Shown: in pieces, positions 9,117 through 17,285 of the stretch
Position numbering within the stretch: position 1 is the first letter of the stretch
Layout: the number at the start of each line of letters is the position of its first letter
From: Acinetobacter brisouioides
GTDB lineage: Bacteria; Pseudomonadota; Gammaproteobacteria; Pseudomonadales; Moraxellaceae
Assembly: GCF_004331075.1 (NCBI RefSeq)
Contig: NZ_SJNX01000003.1
Span: forward strand, 186,001-250,000
Length of the DNA stretch: 64,000 nt
Direction: 5' to 3'
Position numbers and translations under genes: made by a program
The notes under the pieces: model-generated
The model's input: the letters and a program-made list of their open reading frames with translations, nothing else
What the model was told of the DNA's origin: nothing
Database searches by the model: none

Positions 9117-9146
9117 CCAGATTGCTTGTTTCTCTATGCAATCTGG
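9117..9146 (+). promoter_or_regulatory. Leader hairpin in the gabP2 5' region
   Basis: CCAGATTGC (9117-9125) pairs perfectly with GCAATCTGG (9138-9146) around a 12-base loop. It occupies the position of the differently sequenced hairpin in the gabP1 leader. Confidence 0.45.
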
Positions 9147-9221
9147 CGGCAACTCAACAAATTTGTAGGGCATTTGTATTTCATCATGCAATGCACTAAG
9201 TCATGAATTAAGGAAAATCAT

Positions 9222-9410
9222 ATGGCAACACATCAAGCTGTTTATGTGCCTGCCACCACAAGTGGTCGCCATCACATAGCTCTTCAAAGTCATTATCAGA
9301 CAGCTTCTTTTTCACATTTTGGGGGCATTGGTCTTGTTGCCAATGCAGTTGCAATGCCTCTCTTAGGCAAAGCGCATTTACGCTCTCCTTTTTCCTTGCA
9401 GAGTAGTTAG
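9222..9410 (+). CDS. Leader small ORF upstream of gabP2 (62 codons)
   Basis: A 62-residue frame starting MATHQAVYVPATTSGRHH. It is preceded by the same ribosome binding site context (TTAAGGAAAAT) as the small ORF at 6717 and ends 84 bases before gabP2. Identity with the gabP1 leader peptide is confined to the first nine residues and a following GRH/SRH. The end of this ORF overlaps another block shared by both leaders (CTTGCAGAGTAG). I do not recognise a family. A leader peptide that couples translation to permease expression is one explanation, and a structured RNA that merely contains a start codon is another. Confidence 0.5.
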   Translation: MATHQAVYVPATTSGRHHIALQSHYQTASFSHFGGIGLVANAVAMPLLGKAHLRSPFSLQSS

Positions 9411-9426
9411 GTTCGTCCTTGCTGCG
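9395..9426 (+). promoter_or_regulatory. Conserved late leader block before gabP2 (matches 6920-6951)
   Basis: About 28 of 32 bases match the gabP1 leader at 6920-6951, beginning CTTGCAGAGTAG and ending GTCCTTGCTGCG. Downstream lies a TGCC-TTCG-GGCA stem with a UUCG tetraloop (about 9437-9448) in this copy only. The block may form part of an RNA regulatory structure. Confidence 0.4.
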
Positions 9427-9494
9427 TATCCACAGTGCCTTCGGGCAAATGTGAGTTCGATATAAATCCATTTTTTCTTTTTTGAAGGTTTTTT

Positions 9495-10886
9495 ATGACG
9501 CAAGCAAATCAAGCCTCTCTCTCTCAAGGCTTAAAAAATCGCCACGTCACCATGCTGTCTATTGCTGGTGCTATTGGCGCAGGTTTATTTGTTGGTTCGG
9601 GGCATGCCATCGCTTCAGCAGGTCCTGCTGCTATTTTAGCTTATTTCATCGCAGGAACGCTGGTGGTTCTGGTCATGCGTATGCTGGGTGAAATGGCTGT
9701 TTCACAGCCCGACAGTGGTTCATTTTCAACCTATGCCGATCGTTCGATTGGTAAATGGGCTGGATTTACTATTGGCTGGTTGTACTGGTGGTTCTGGGTA
9801 TTGGTCATTCCATTTGAAGCCAATGCTGCTGCTGCCATTATTAACTCTTGGATTCCAGGCGCACCAGTTTGGTTGCTCGCCTTTCTTATTACCGCCGCAC
9901 TGACTGTAACCAACTTATTTAGCGTAAAAAATTACGGTGAATTCGAGTTCTGGTTTGCATTAATCAAAGTAGTGTCGATTATCGCATTCATTATTTTTGG
10001 TTGTGCTGCTGTGTTTGGTTTCTCTCCAAATCCAGAAGTCAGCGGGGTTAAACACCTATGGGATCATGGTGGTTTTATGCCAAATGGTTGGGGGCCAGTC
10101 TTGGCTGCGTTACTAACCACCATGTTCTCATTTATGGGTTCTGAAATTGTCACAATCGCAGCAAGCGAGTCGAAAGACCCTGAACATCAAATTACCAAAG
10201 CAACCAACTCGGTGATTTGGCGTATCGCACTGTTCTATATTGTGTCAATCTTCATTGTTATTGCGCTTGTGCCTTGGAATGACCCGCGCTTGCCAGATAT
10301 GGGTTCATACCAAACAGTATTGTCTACATTGCATGTACCACACGCAAAACTACTGGTCGATATTGTGGTATTAACTTCTGTAGCAAGCTGCCTAAACTCA
10401 GCACTCTATACCGCTTCACGTATGGTGTATTCTTTAGGCATGCGTGGTGATGCACCTGCTTTCACCAAAAAAGTAAACAAACAACATACGCCTGTATATG
10501 CAGTTTTCCTGTCTACAGCGGTTGCGTTTATCTGTACCTTTGCCAACTATGCTGCACCAAAAGCCGTCTTTAACTTCTTACTCGACAGCTCTGGGGCAAT
10601 CGCCTTGCTGGTTTATTTGGTCATTGCATTCTCACAATTGGCGATGCGTAAAAAATTGGTGGCTGAGGGTAAACAATTAACCATGAAGATGTGGTGCTTC
10701 CCATATCTGACTTGGGCAGTAATTGTTTTCATCATCGCAGCACTCGTGATCATGGCATTTGATCCAGGCCATACTCATGAAATTACTTCAACTGCGATTC
10801 TCAGTGTGTTCGTGGTGATCTCAGGTTTGATTGTGACCAAGCGCCGCAATGAAAAAGCACCTTCAGCTATAGCTGAAAGCGAATAA
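9495..10886 (+). CDS. gabP: Amino acid permease, GabP-type (APC superfamily), copy 2
   Basis: A 463-residue transporter close to E. coli GabP in length (466). Motifs shared with copy 1 include SIAGAIGAGLFVGSG, GEMAVSQPDSGSFSTYA and SVKNYGEFEFWFALIKV. About 12 membrane segments are evident. It lies 2.5 kb after copy 1 in the same orientation. It shares not only the coding sequence but also the leader, the ribosome binding site (GAAGGTTTTTT) and the GabR-type repeats. A tandem duplication of the whole unit followed by divergence is the simplest history. GABA is the likely substrate from the linked gabTD genes. One of the two copies may prefer another amino acid. Confidence 0.84.
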   Translation: MTQANQASLSQGLKNRHVTMLSIAGAIGAGLFVGSGHAIASAGPAAILAYFIAGTLVVLVMRMLGEMAVSQPDSGSFSTYADRSIGKWAGFTIGWLYWWFWVLVIPFEANAAAAIINSWIPGAPVWLLAFLITAALTVTNLFSVKNYGEFEFWFALIKVVSIIAFIIFGCAAVFGFSPNPEVSGVKHLWDHGGFMPNGWGPVLAALLTTMFSFMGSEIVTIAASESKDPEHQITKATNSVIWRIALFYIVSIFIVIALVPWNDPRLPDMGSYQTVLSTLHVPHAKLLVDIVVLTSVASCLNSALYTASRMVYSLGMRGDAPAFTKKVNKQHTPVYAVFLSTAVAFICTFANYAAPKAVFNFLLDSSGAIALLVYLVIAFSQLAMRKKLVAEGKQLTMKMWCFPYLTWAVIVFIIAALVIMAFDPGHTHEITSTAILSVFVVISGLIVTKRRNEKAPSAIAESE

Positions 10887-10894
10887 TCAAATTG

Positions 10895-11118
10895 AATACA
10901 GGCATAAACATATGCCTGTATTTACAGGTTGGTGGTGCGGAAAAAGTAAATTTGGTCAGGTTATTTCAGATTACTGTGCTTGGCATGAGCATGGTAATAC
11001 TACTCTCCCAAATCCCTGACTTTGCGAGTTCTCACACAGTTTACTTTTTTCGATAACATCAAGTTGGTCTAGCGACCAAGGGGAAACAAGGAGATTTGGC
11101 GATCTCCTTGTTTTTTTT
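10895..11118 (+). ncRNA. Candidate structured transcript or long 3' UTR ending in a strong terminator
   Basis: The stretch between gabP2 and gabR contains several nested stems. There is a 12-bp hairpin at 10895-10922 (AATACAGGCATA, loop AACA). A long-range pairing joins AAAAAGTAAA (10941-10950) with TTTACTTTTT (11040-11049). Inside it GTCAGG (10955-10960) pairs with CCTGAC (11015-11020). TTGGTC-TAGC-GACCAA lies at 11064-11079, then the terminator at 11084-11118. No ORF is present. It may be an independent small RNA or a processed 3' UTR of gabP2. No promoter was recognised with confidence. Confidence 0.4.
11084..11118 (+). terminator. Strong rho-independent terminator between gabP2 and gabR
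   Basis: ACAAGGAGAT (11086-11095) pairs with ATCTCCTTGT (11102-11111), followed by eight T residues. It is oriented to stop plus-strand transcripts. Confidence 0.85.
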
Positions 11119-11128
11119 ATTGGTAGAT

Positions 11129-12628
11129 TTAATTCAGTGTTGGCACACCCGCTTCACGTAAGCACTGCAATAACACGCCAAATGCCATCACCATGTCTTT
11201 TTCATCGACACAGGCAAACCCCATCAACAAACCACGCTGCGCACGCGCATGCGACTGCATATAGTATTGTGACAATGGACGTACCTTCACTCCACGCTCT
11301 AGTGCCTTGGTGGCAATCGCGACATCATCACAGTAGGTTGGCAGTTTCATCACCAAATGTAATCCCGACGCTTCATCGTATTCATGCAGAAAGTCTTTAC
11401 CCAAATACCGATAAATCAAATCGATCAGGAAAGAACGGCGCTTACCGTAGAGTAACCGCATACGGCGGATATGCGCTTCATAATGCCCTTCGCGAATAAA
11501 CTCCGCCAATGCCTTTTGCACCAGCAAATGCCCACCCCGATACAGTTCAGCCGCGACTATGCGTAGTGGTGAGAACAATGGCTTTGGCACAACCAAATAA
11601 CCAATGCGCAGCGCTGGATAAATGGTTTTACTAAAAGTTCCCATATAAATCACAGGCGCTTCAGGTTCTAAACCTTGTAAAGATGGATATGGCTGCCCTG
11701 AAAAACGGAACTCACTGTCGTAGTCATCTTCAATAATCCAGCTACCATGCTGACGTGCGATGTTCAGTAATTGTTTACGGCGTGCCAGACTCAAATGTGA
11801 ACCGAGCGGGTATTGATGTGATGGGGTGACAACAATCAGTTTGGGAGCTTGTTTGGGGTTATCTTCTGGAATAATCCCCTCGATATCGACAGGCATTGGG
11901 CGCAAATGCAGCCCGTTAATACGCAAAGTATTGCGCATGCCCCAATAGGCAGGATCTTCAATCCAGACATGGTCACCAATATCACTCAGCGCCCGTGACA
12001 CCAAATCTATTCCTTGGTGAATGCCTTCGGTAATAATAATCTGATCGACATCACACTGCACTGAACGCGCTACACGCAAATAGTCGGCCAAGGCACTACG
12101 CAACTCAACGCAGCCACCCGCATTGCTATAAATCAAACGATTAATATCAGGTTCACGGCTTAGACGCGCCTGAATTCGACTAAAAATATGATGAGGAAAT
12201 TCAGTAACATCTGGCACTCCAGGCACAAAAGCCCCCCACTGGTGCGGAGATGCAGCAGCATACCCCATCAGACTTGCTCCACGGTTAGACATAGTATAAT
12301 CGCGCCGTGGTGGTTGCAAATTTGGCTGTGCTTTCTTTTTCTGGCTATTTAAAAATGCTTCAGGCAGTTTCTCGGCAACCCATGTGCCATGTCCTGTACG
12401 TGCTTCGACATAGCCTTCAGCTTGAAGCTGTTCATAAGCCGTTAGTACGGTATTTCGTGACACATGAATTTCGCCCGCCAGATCACGCGATGCAGGTAAT
12501 CGAGTCTTCGGCTGCAATACCCCTTCCATAATGGCACTACGCAAACAACGAAATAACCGTTGATGTAGCGTGCCCTCGGCGTCTTGTTGTAATCGTTGCA
12601 ACAAATGATCTCCAAGCAGGCTACGCAA
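11129..12628 (-). CDS. gabR: GabR-like MocR-family transcriptional regulator (GntR HTH + aminotransferase fold)
   Basis: A 499-residue MocR-type regulator. Residues about 10-80 form a GntR winged helix (LPASRDLAGEIHVSRNTVLTA, then AYEQLQAEGYVEA). The rest is a class I aminotransferase-like domain with the PLP lysine in GTFSKTIYP, near residue 333. In GabR, GABA and PLP bind this domain and alter control of gabT. The start is a TTG at 12626-12628, supported by AAGGAG eight bases upstream. That ribosome binding site lies within the TGGCTCT repeat region, so bound GabR would probably block its own expression. The gene is divergent from gabT-gabD, which fits the known genetic arrangement. Target assignment is inference. 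Confidence 0.88.
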   Translation of the reverse strand: MRSLLGDHLLQRLQQDAEGTLHQRLFRCLRSAIMEGVLQPKTRLPASRDLAGEIHVSRNTVLTAYEQLQAEGYVEARTGHGTWVAEKLPEAFLNSQKKKAQPNLQPPRRDYTMSNRGASLMGYAAASPHQWGAFVPGVPDVTEFPHHIFSRIQARLSREPDINRLIYSNAGGCVELRSALADYLRVARSVQCDVDQIIITEGIHQGIDLVSRALSDIGDHVWIEDPAYWGMRNTLRINGLHLRPMPVDIEGIIPEDNPKQAPKLIVVTPSHQYPLGSHLSLARRKQLLNIARQHGSWIIEDDYDSEFRFSGQPYPSLQGLEPEAPVIYMGTFSKTIYPALRIGYLVVPKPLFSPLRIVAAELYRGGHLLVQKALAEFIREGHYEAHIRRMRLLYGKRRSFLIDLIYRYLGKDFLHEYDEASGLHLVMKLPTYCDDVAIATKALERGVKVRPLSQYYMQSHARAQRGLLMGFACVDEKDMVMAFGVLLQCLREAGVPTLN

Positions 12629-12629
12629 T

Positions 12630-12660
12630 TGGCTCTCTCCTTCTGTATTAAAGTGGCTCT
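12630..12660 (+). promoter_or_regulatory. Candidate GabR operator between gabR and gabT
   Basis: Direct repeats TGGCTCT at 12630-12636 and 12654-12660, again 24 bases apart. The flanks are ATTGGCTCTCTC and AGTGGCTCTCGTT. The site overlaps the gabR ribosome binding site and lies 121 bases before gabT. Confidence 0.68.
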
Positions 12661-12781
12661 CGTTAGTTGCCGCCTAAAGCGCGAAATTATAGCGATACAC
12701 AGTGATTGTAAACCATCATGATCCATCATGATGCTATACATACGTAAAAGCTGTAACCGATGACAAAAATGAGGGATTAAC

Positions 12782-14071
12782 ATGAGCGATAAACATACTG
12801 CACTGAACGAGCGCAAGCAACAAGCAACACCACGTGGCGTAGGTGTAATGTGTCAGTGGTATGCAGAAAAAGCTGAAAATGCAACACTTTGGGATGCTGA
12901 AGGTAACCAATTTATCGACTTCGCTGGTGGTATCGCGGTATTGAATACAGGTCACCGCCACCCGAAAGTGATTGCAGCCGTGACTGAGCAATTGACTAAA
13001 TTCACGCACACTGCTTACCAAGTTGTTCCTTATGAAAGTTATGTGGCTTTGGCTGAACGTATTAACGAACGTGCTCCGATTGAAGGCGCTGCAAAAACAA
13101 CATTCTTCTCTACAGGCGCTGAAGCTGTAGAAAATGCAGTAAAAATTGCACGTGCTTACACAGGTCGTCACGGCATCATTACTTTTGGTAACGGTTTCCA
13201 CGGTCGTTCTTTCATGACCATGGCGATGACAGGTAAAACTGCACCTTACAAACGTGACTTCGGTGTTATGCCTGCTGGCGTATTCCACGCACGTTACCCA
13301 GTTCCTGCTAAAGGCGTATCTGTCGAAGACGCCCTTGAAAGCATCGAAAATATTTTCAGTGAAGATGTTGCAGCACATGACGTTGCAGCAATCGTTCTTG
13401 AACCAGTTCAAGGTGAAGGCGGTTTCAACGTTGTTCCTGCTGAATTCTTAAAACGCCTTCGCGCACTTTGCGACAAACACGGTATCTTGTTGGTTGCTGA
13501 CGAAGTTCAATCTGGTTTCGCTCGTACTGGTAAATTATTTGCCATGAACTACTTTGAAACTAAAGCAGACTTGATCACTATGGCGAAAAGCTTAGGTGGC
13601 GGCTTCCCAATCTCAGGTGTTGTAGGTCGTGCCGAAGTTATGGACGCGCCAAACCCTGGTGGTTTAGGTGGTACTTATGCAGGTAGCCCAATTGCAGTTG
13701 CTGCAGCGCATGCCGTGATCGACGTGATCGAAGGTGAAAACCTATGTGAACGTGCGAACGAATTGGGTGCTGAATTGGTTACAACATTAGAAAGCATCAA
13801 ACAAGCTACTGGCAATGTAGTGACTCATATTCGTGCATTAGGTTCTATGGTTGCTGTTGAACTTGAAACTGCTGAACAAGCAAAAACTGTACAACAACAT
13901 GCAATGGACAACGGTCTATTGATCTTGACTTGTGGTAAATATGGTAACGTGATCCGTTTCTTGTATCCATTAACCATTCCTGTTGAACAATTCCGTCAAG
14001 GTCTAGACATCTTGAAACAAGGTTTTGCAACTTTAAATACAACAACGAATTCTGCGGAGCACTCTGCATGA
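12782..14071 (+). CDS. gabT: 4-aminobutyrate aminotransferase
   Basis: A 429-residue class III PLP aminotransferase. It converts GABA and 2-oxoglutarate to succinate semialdehyde and glutamate in the cytosol. The PLP lysine lies in ITMAKSLGGGFP near residue 268, and the aspartate of the ring-binding motif is in ADEVQSGFARTG. The N-terminal GGIAVLNTGHRHPKV block is typical. The start ATG at 12782 has GAGGGA eight bases upstream. The stop TGA overlaps the gabD start (ATGA), so the two are translationally coupled. It is divergent from gabR with the repeat-type operator between them. Identity is strongly supported by the pair with gabD. Confidence 0.95.
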   Translation: MSDKHTALNERKQQATPRGVGVMCQWYAEKAENATLWDAEGNQFIDFAGGIAVLNTGHRHPKVIAAVTEQLTKFTHTAYQVVPYESYVALAERINERAPIEGAAKTTFFSTGAEAVENAVKIARAYTGRHGIITFGNGFHGRSFMTMAMTGKTAPYKRDFGVMPAGVFHARYPVPAKGVSVEDALESIENIFSEDVAAHDVAAIVLEPVQGEGGFNVVPAEFLKRLRALCDKHGILLVADEVQSGFARTGKLFAMNYFETKADLITMAKSLGGGFPISGVVGRAEVMDAPNPGGLGGTYAGSPIAVAAAHAVIDVIEGENLCERANELGAELVTTLESIKQATGNVVTHIRALGSMVAVELETAEQAKTVQQHAMDNGLLILTCGKYGNVIRFLYPLTIPVEQFRQGLDILKQGFATLNTTTNSAEHSA

Positions 14072-15519
14072 TCCAAACCAACTTGCAGTATTTGCTAAAA
14101 CACCCAGATATTGCGTTTGAAGCACCTGCTTCAGACGACTATATCGAAGTGAATGACGCTGCTACAGGTGAAACGCTGGCGTGGGTAAAAACCTACGACA
14201 GCGCAGCTGTTGAAGCAGCCATTTTACGTTCGGAAAAAGCGCAGGCAGCTTGGAAAAAACAAACTGTGACTGCTCGTGCAGACGTATTGTGGGCATGGTA
14301 CAACCTCATGCTGACTCACAAAGAAGATTTGGCACAAATCTTAACGGCTGAACAAGGAAAACCATTGGCGGAAGCACGTGGTGAGATTGCTTATGCAGCC
14401 TCTTTCATTCGTTGGTTTGCTGAACAGGCACGTCGTATTGACGGTGAAGTTTTACCATCAGTGCAACCACAACAACGCTTACTTGTGATTAAACAAGGCA
14501 TTGGTGTGACTGCGGCGATTACCCCTTGGAACTTCCCAGCGGCAATGATCACCCGTAAAGCAGCACCAGCGATTGCAGCGGGTTGTTCTATGTTGGTTAA
14601 ACCAGCAGAACAAACCCCGTTAACTGCTTATGCGCTTGAAGTACTTGCACTACAAGCAGGCTTGCCTGTTGATGTTCTCATTAACATCAGCGGTGATGCT
14701 GCAGAAGTCGGCAAAACTTTATGTGACAGCGACATCGTACGTAAACTCAGCTTCACAGGTTCAACCCAAGTGGGTCGTATCTTGATGCAGCAATGCGCAC
14801 CAACCATCAAGAAACTTTCTCTTGAATTGGGTGGTAACGCACCTGTGCTGATTTTTGATGATGCGAACCTGGATCAATCGGTTCAGGGCATCATGGCAAG
14901 TAAATACCGTAACAGCGGCCAAACTTGTGTCTGCGCAAACCGTATCTATGTTCAGGACGGCATTTATGATGCATTGGCTGAACGTTTGGTTGAAACTGTA
15001 GCGAAACAGTTGAAAGTTGGTGACGGTCGCCATGAAGGTTCAACTCAAGGGCCGTTGATTGATGAAAAAGCTGTCGCTAAAGTTCAATCACACATTGATG
15101 ATGCCGTAGCGAAAGGTGCGCAAATCCGTATTGGTGGTAAGCGTTCTGAGCTGGGTGCAACATTCTTTGAACCAACCGTGTTGACTGGCGTGACGCAAGA
15201 CATGAAAGTTGCCAAAGAAGAAACGTTTGGTCCGCTTGCTCCATTGTTCCGCTTCAAAACTGAAGACGAAGCTGTGGCAATGGCGAACGATACTGAGTTT
15301 GGCTTGGCAGCTTACTTGTTCACTCAAAACACAGCACGTCAATGGCGTGTCGGTGAAGCACTCGAATACGGTATGGTCGGCATCAACACGGGTGCGATCT
15401 CCAATGAAATTGCTCCGTTTGGCGGTGTAAAACAATCAGGTCTTGGACGTGAAGGTTCGAAGTTCGGCATTGAAGAGTATCTCGAAATGAAATACTTGTG
15501 TGTTGATCTTTCTGAATAA
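14068..15519 (+). CDS. gabD: Succinate-semialdehyde dehydrogenase
   Basis: A 483-residue aldehyde dehydrogenase that oxidises succinate semialdehyde to succinate with NAD(P)+, completing GABA entry into the TCA cycle. The general-base Glu is in LELGGNAP (about residue 252) and the catalytic Cys in SGQTCVCANR (about 286). The cofactor motif TGSTQVGR and the AITPWNFPAAM segment are present. It overlaps gabT by four bases and is followed by a strong terminator, so gabTD is a two-gene operon. The second cysteine two residues after the nucleophile (C-V-C) is typical of GabD proteins. Confidence 0.95.
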   Translation: MIQTNLQYLLKHPDIAFEAPASDDYIEVNDAATGETLAWVKTYDSAAVEAAILRSEKAQAAWKKQTVTARADVLWAWYNLMLTHKEDLAQILTAEQGKPLAEARGEIAYAASFIRWFAEQARRIDGEVLPSVQPQQRLLVIKQGIGVTAAITPWNFPAAMITRKAAPAIAAGCSMLVKPAEQTPLTAYALEVLALQAGLPVDVLINISGDAAEVGKTLCDSDIVRKLSFTGSTQVGRILMQQCAPTIKKLSLELGGNAPVLIFDDANLDQSVQGIMASKYRNSGQTCVCANRIYVQDGIYDALAERLVETVAKQLKVGDGRHEGSTQGPLIDEKAVAKVQSHIDDAVAKGAQIRIGGKRSELGATFFEPTVLTGVTQDMKVAKEETFGPLAPLFRFKTEDEAVAMANDTEFGLAAYLFTQNTARQWRVGEALEYGMVGINTGAISNEIAPFGGVKQSGLGREGSKFGIEEYLEMKYLCVDLSE

Positions 15520-15537
15520 TCATTCAGACAACCCATT

Positions 15538-15577
15538 AAAAAAACCAGTCTCGCCCATTCGATGACTGGTTTTTTTA
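15538..15577 (+). terminator. Rho-independent terminator after gabD
   Basis: AAACCAGTC (15542-15550) pairs with GACTGGTTT (15564-15572) followed by a run of T. It ends the gabTD operon. Confidence 0.88.
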
Positions 15578-15606
15578 TACCTGCTGTTTATCTTGATTTT
15601 ATGATT

Positions 15607-15685
15607 AGATTTCTTTCATCAATCCTTTTTATTTCTCCCTATGATAAAAAAATAAAGAAGGTGTAGACAATGATGAAAGAAATCT
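15607..15685. repeat. 15-bp inverted repeat at the 3' end of the BASS gene
   Basis: AGATTTCTTTCATCA (15607-15621) and TGATGAAAGAAATCT (15671-15685) are perfect reverse complements separated by 49 bases. The right arm reaches into the stop codon of the BASS gene. There is no T-run, so an ordinary terminator is not obvious. Confidence 0.6.
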
Positions 15686-16637
15686 ATTGATCTTGGCGTT
15701 GTTTACGTTGTGCCACCATTGCCCAATAACTGGCGAGCGCAGGCCCTGAAATATTGTGCCACAAACTAAAAATGGCACTTGGCAATGCGGTTAATGGCGA
15801 TGCAGCAAAATGCACGGCTGCCAGAGCAACTCCTAACCCTGAGTTTTGCATGCCCACCTCTATCGCCACCGCTTTACTGTCAAAATAAGACAATCCCAAA
15901 ATACGGCTTGCCCAAAAACCCAATAAAAAACCAAAACCATTATGTAGTGCCACAATCAGCAAGACCAGCAAACCCGACTGCAACAATGCCGTTTTACTGG
16001 CTGCAATAATCGCCGCTACAATCAGCACAATCGCCACCACAGAAATCAAAAGCATGATTTCAATATAAGTATTAATTTTGTTTTTCAAAAACATACGCAT
16101 CACTAAGCCCAAGGCAATTGGACACAGCACCACCTGTAAAATCGACAGCAGCATGGAACTAGCATGAATCTCAATCCATTGACTGGCAAGCAGATAGAAA
16201 ATCGCAGGAGTTAAAATGGGTGCAAGTAAAGTCGATACTGAAGTACACGCGACCGACAACGCCGTATTGCCTTTTGCCATAAAAGTAATCACGTTAGAGG
16301 CTGTTCCCCCTGGGCAACAGCCCACTAAAATCACGCCGATCGCCAGTTCGGGCGGTAACTGGAACAGCTTGCACAGCAAATAGGCCAGACTTGGCATCAC
16401 CACAAAATGTGCTGCTACACCGATCAGAACCGCTTTGGGGTTGTGCACCACACTTTTAAACTCACCCACCGTCATGGTCATCCCCATACCAAACATGATC
16501 ACACCAAGCATGAGTGGAATATAATGGGTTAGCCAAACAAATCCTTGTGGCAGATACAATGCAATCCCTGCAAATAGCACCACCCACAGCGCAAAACTTT
16601 TCTGGACAAACTGAATCATCGATAAAAATAATTTCAT
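15684..16637 (-). CDS. Bile acid:sodium symporter (BASS) family transporter
   Basis: A membrane protein of about 317 residues with roughly nine to ten hydrophobic segments. The family-typical GMGMTM and GCCPGGTASNVITFMAKGN motifs are present, as is the EVGMQNSGLG block. BASS proteins use sodium to import organic anions; bacterial members include pantoate and ketopantoate carriers. The substrate cannot be told here. The frame stays open upstream to 16928, but that extension is low-complexity and unlike the family. I place the start at the ATG 16637 (MKLFLSM), with 16619 as an alternative. No clear Shine-Dalgarno is seen for either. The gene stands alone, convergent with gabD. Confidence 0.85.
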   Translation of the reverse strand: MKLFLSMIQFVQKSFALWVVLFAGIALYLPQGFVWLTHYIPLMLGVIMFGMGMTMTVGEFKSVVHNPKAVLIGVAAHFVVMPSLAYLLCKLFQLPPELAIGVILVGCCPGGTASNVITFMAKGNTALSVACTSVSTLLAPILTPAIFYLLASQWIEIHASSMLLSILQVVLCPIALGLVMRMFLKNKINTYIEIMLLISVVAIVLIVAAIIAASKTALLQSGLLVLLIVALHNGFGFLLGFWASRILGLSYFDSKAVAIEVGMQNSGLGVALAAVHFAASPLTALPSAIFSLWHNISGPALASYWAMVAQRKQRQDQ

Positions 16638-17285
16638 GAAATCACACGTCAAATGAGGCTTACAGCAGCATCTCAAAAATGAAAAACCTGAGTTCGATAT
16701 AAAATGCATAGAAATTATAGAATATATTGAAACATCAGTGGCATGTTTAAGGTCAGAACTAATTTTGCAAGATATTGTTTTTAAATACATTAAAAAAAAC
16801 AATAACATCCGAATGAGTTTGCAACTGAAAAATGCTTTTGCCCTTATGCAGCGATGCTGCTCATCGCGAAAACCATGCGAAACAGCATTTCCCAAGTCGA
16901 ACCTGAACGAGATTGAAATATATTTCAATCGACGTGCAAGACGTAGTGATTTAATCCTGAAATACGAGCTAAACCTACAAGGCTAATTCATCATGATTCA
17001 TTTATTTTCAATATCTTGTGTAAAACTTTTCGCCAAATTCAGCTTAACTAAAAATAAATGTCTATTTCTGAGCAGCCAGTATCAATACTAAAAAAATCAT
17101 ACATTTGCACATTTACAGATTCAATCGCATATAAAAACATTCCCATTCTAGCCAAAGGTATGGCACAAGAAACTGCTGGAACCCAATACTCAACAACAAC
17201 TATCTATATTTGAAAGGTCACTCCCTTTAAATACCATTTCAAACACAGATAAGAATTTTGCCGACTTCTTAGTCGCGAAATACCC
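16638..17285. other. Non-coding spacer between BASS gene and pncA
   Basis: About 650 bases with no convincing gene. An 82-codon plus-strand frame at 16738-16986 has no family likeness or good start context. The BASS promoter should lie at the left end. Confidence 0.45.

Noticed and set aside
6490..12660. CRISPR or insertion element suggested by repeated sequence
   Set aside because: The repeats are two 7-mers per site at three promoters. There are no spacers, no cas genes, no transposase and no terminal inverted repeats.
12734..13411. 225-codon minus-strand frame inside gabT
   Set aside because: It is antisense to a well-supported gene and reads as a Cys/Phe-rich shadow typical of the opposite strand of a GC3-biased gene.
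16638..16928. N-terminal extension of the BASS transporter
   Set aside because: The extra 97 codons are rich in Ser, Cys and Ile with no family likeness, and the family's first helix starts after the ATG at 16637.
16738..16986. 82-codon plus-strand frame between the BASS gene and pncA
   Set aside because: No ribosome binding site, no recognisable domain and atypical composition; likely chance.
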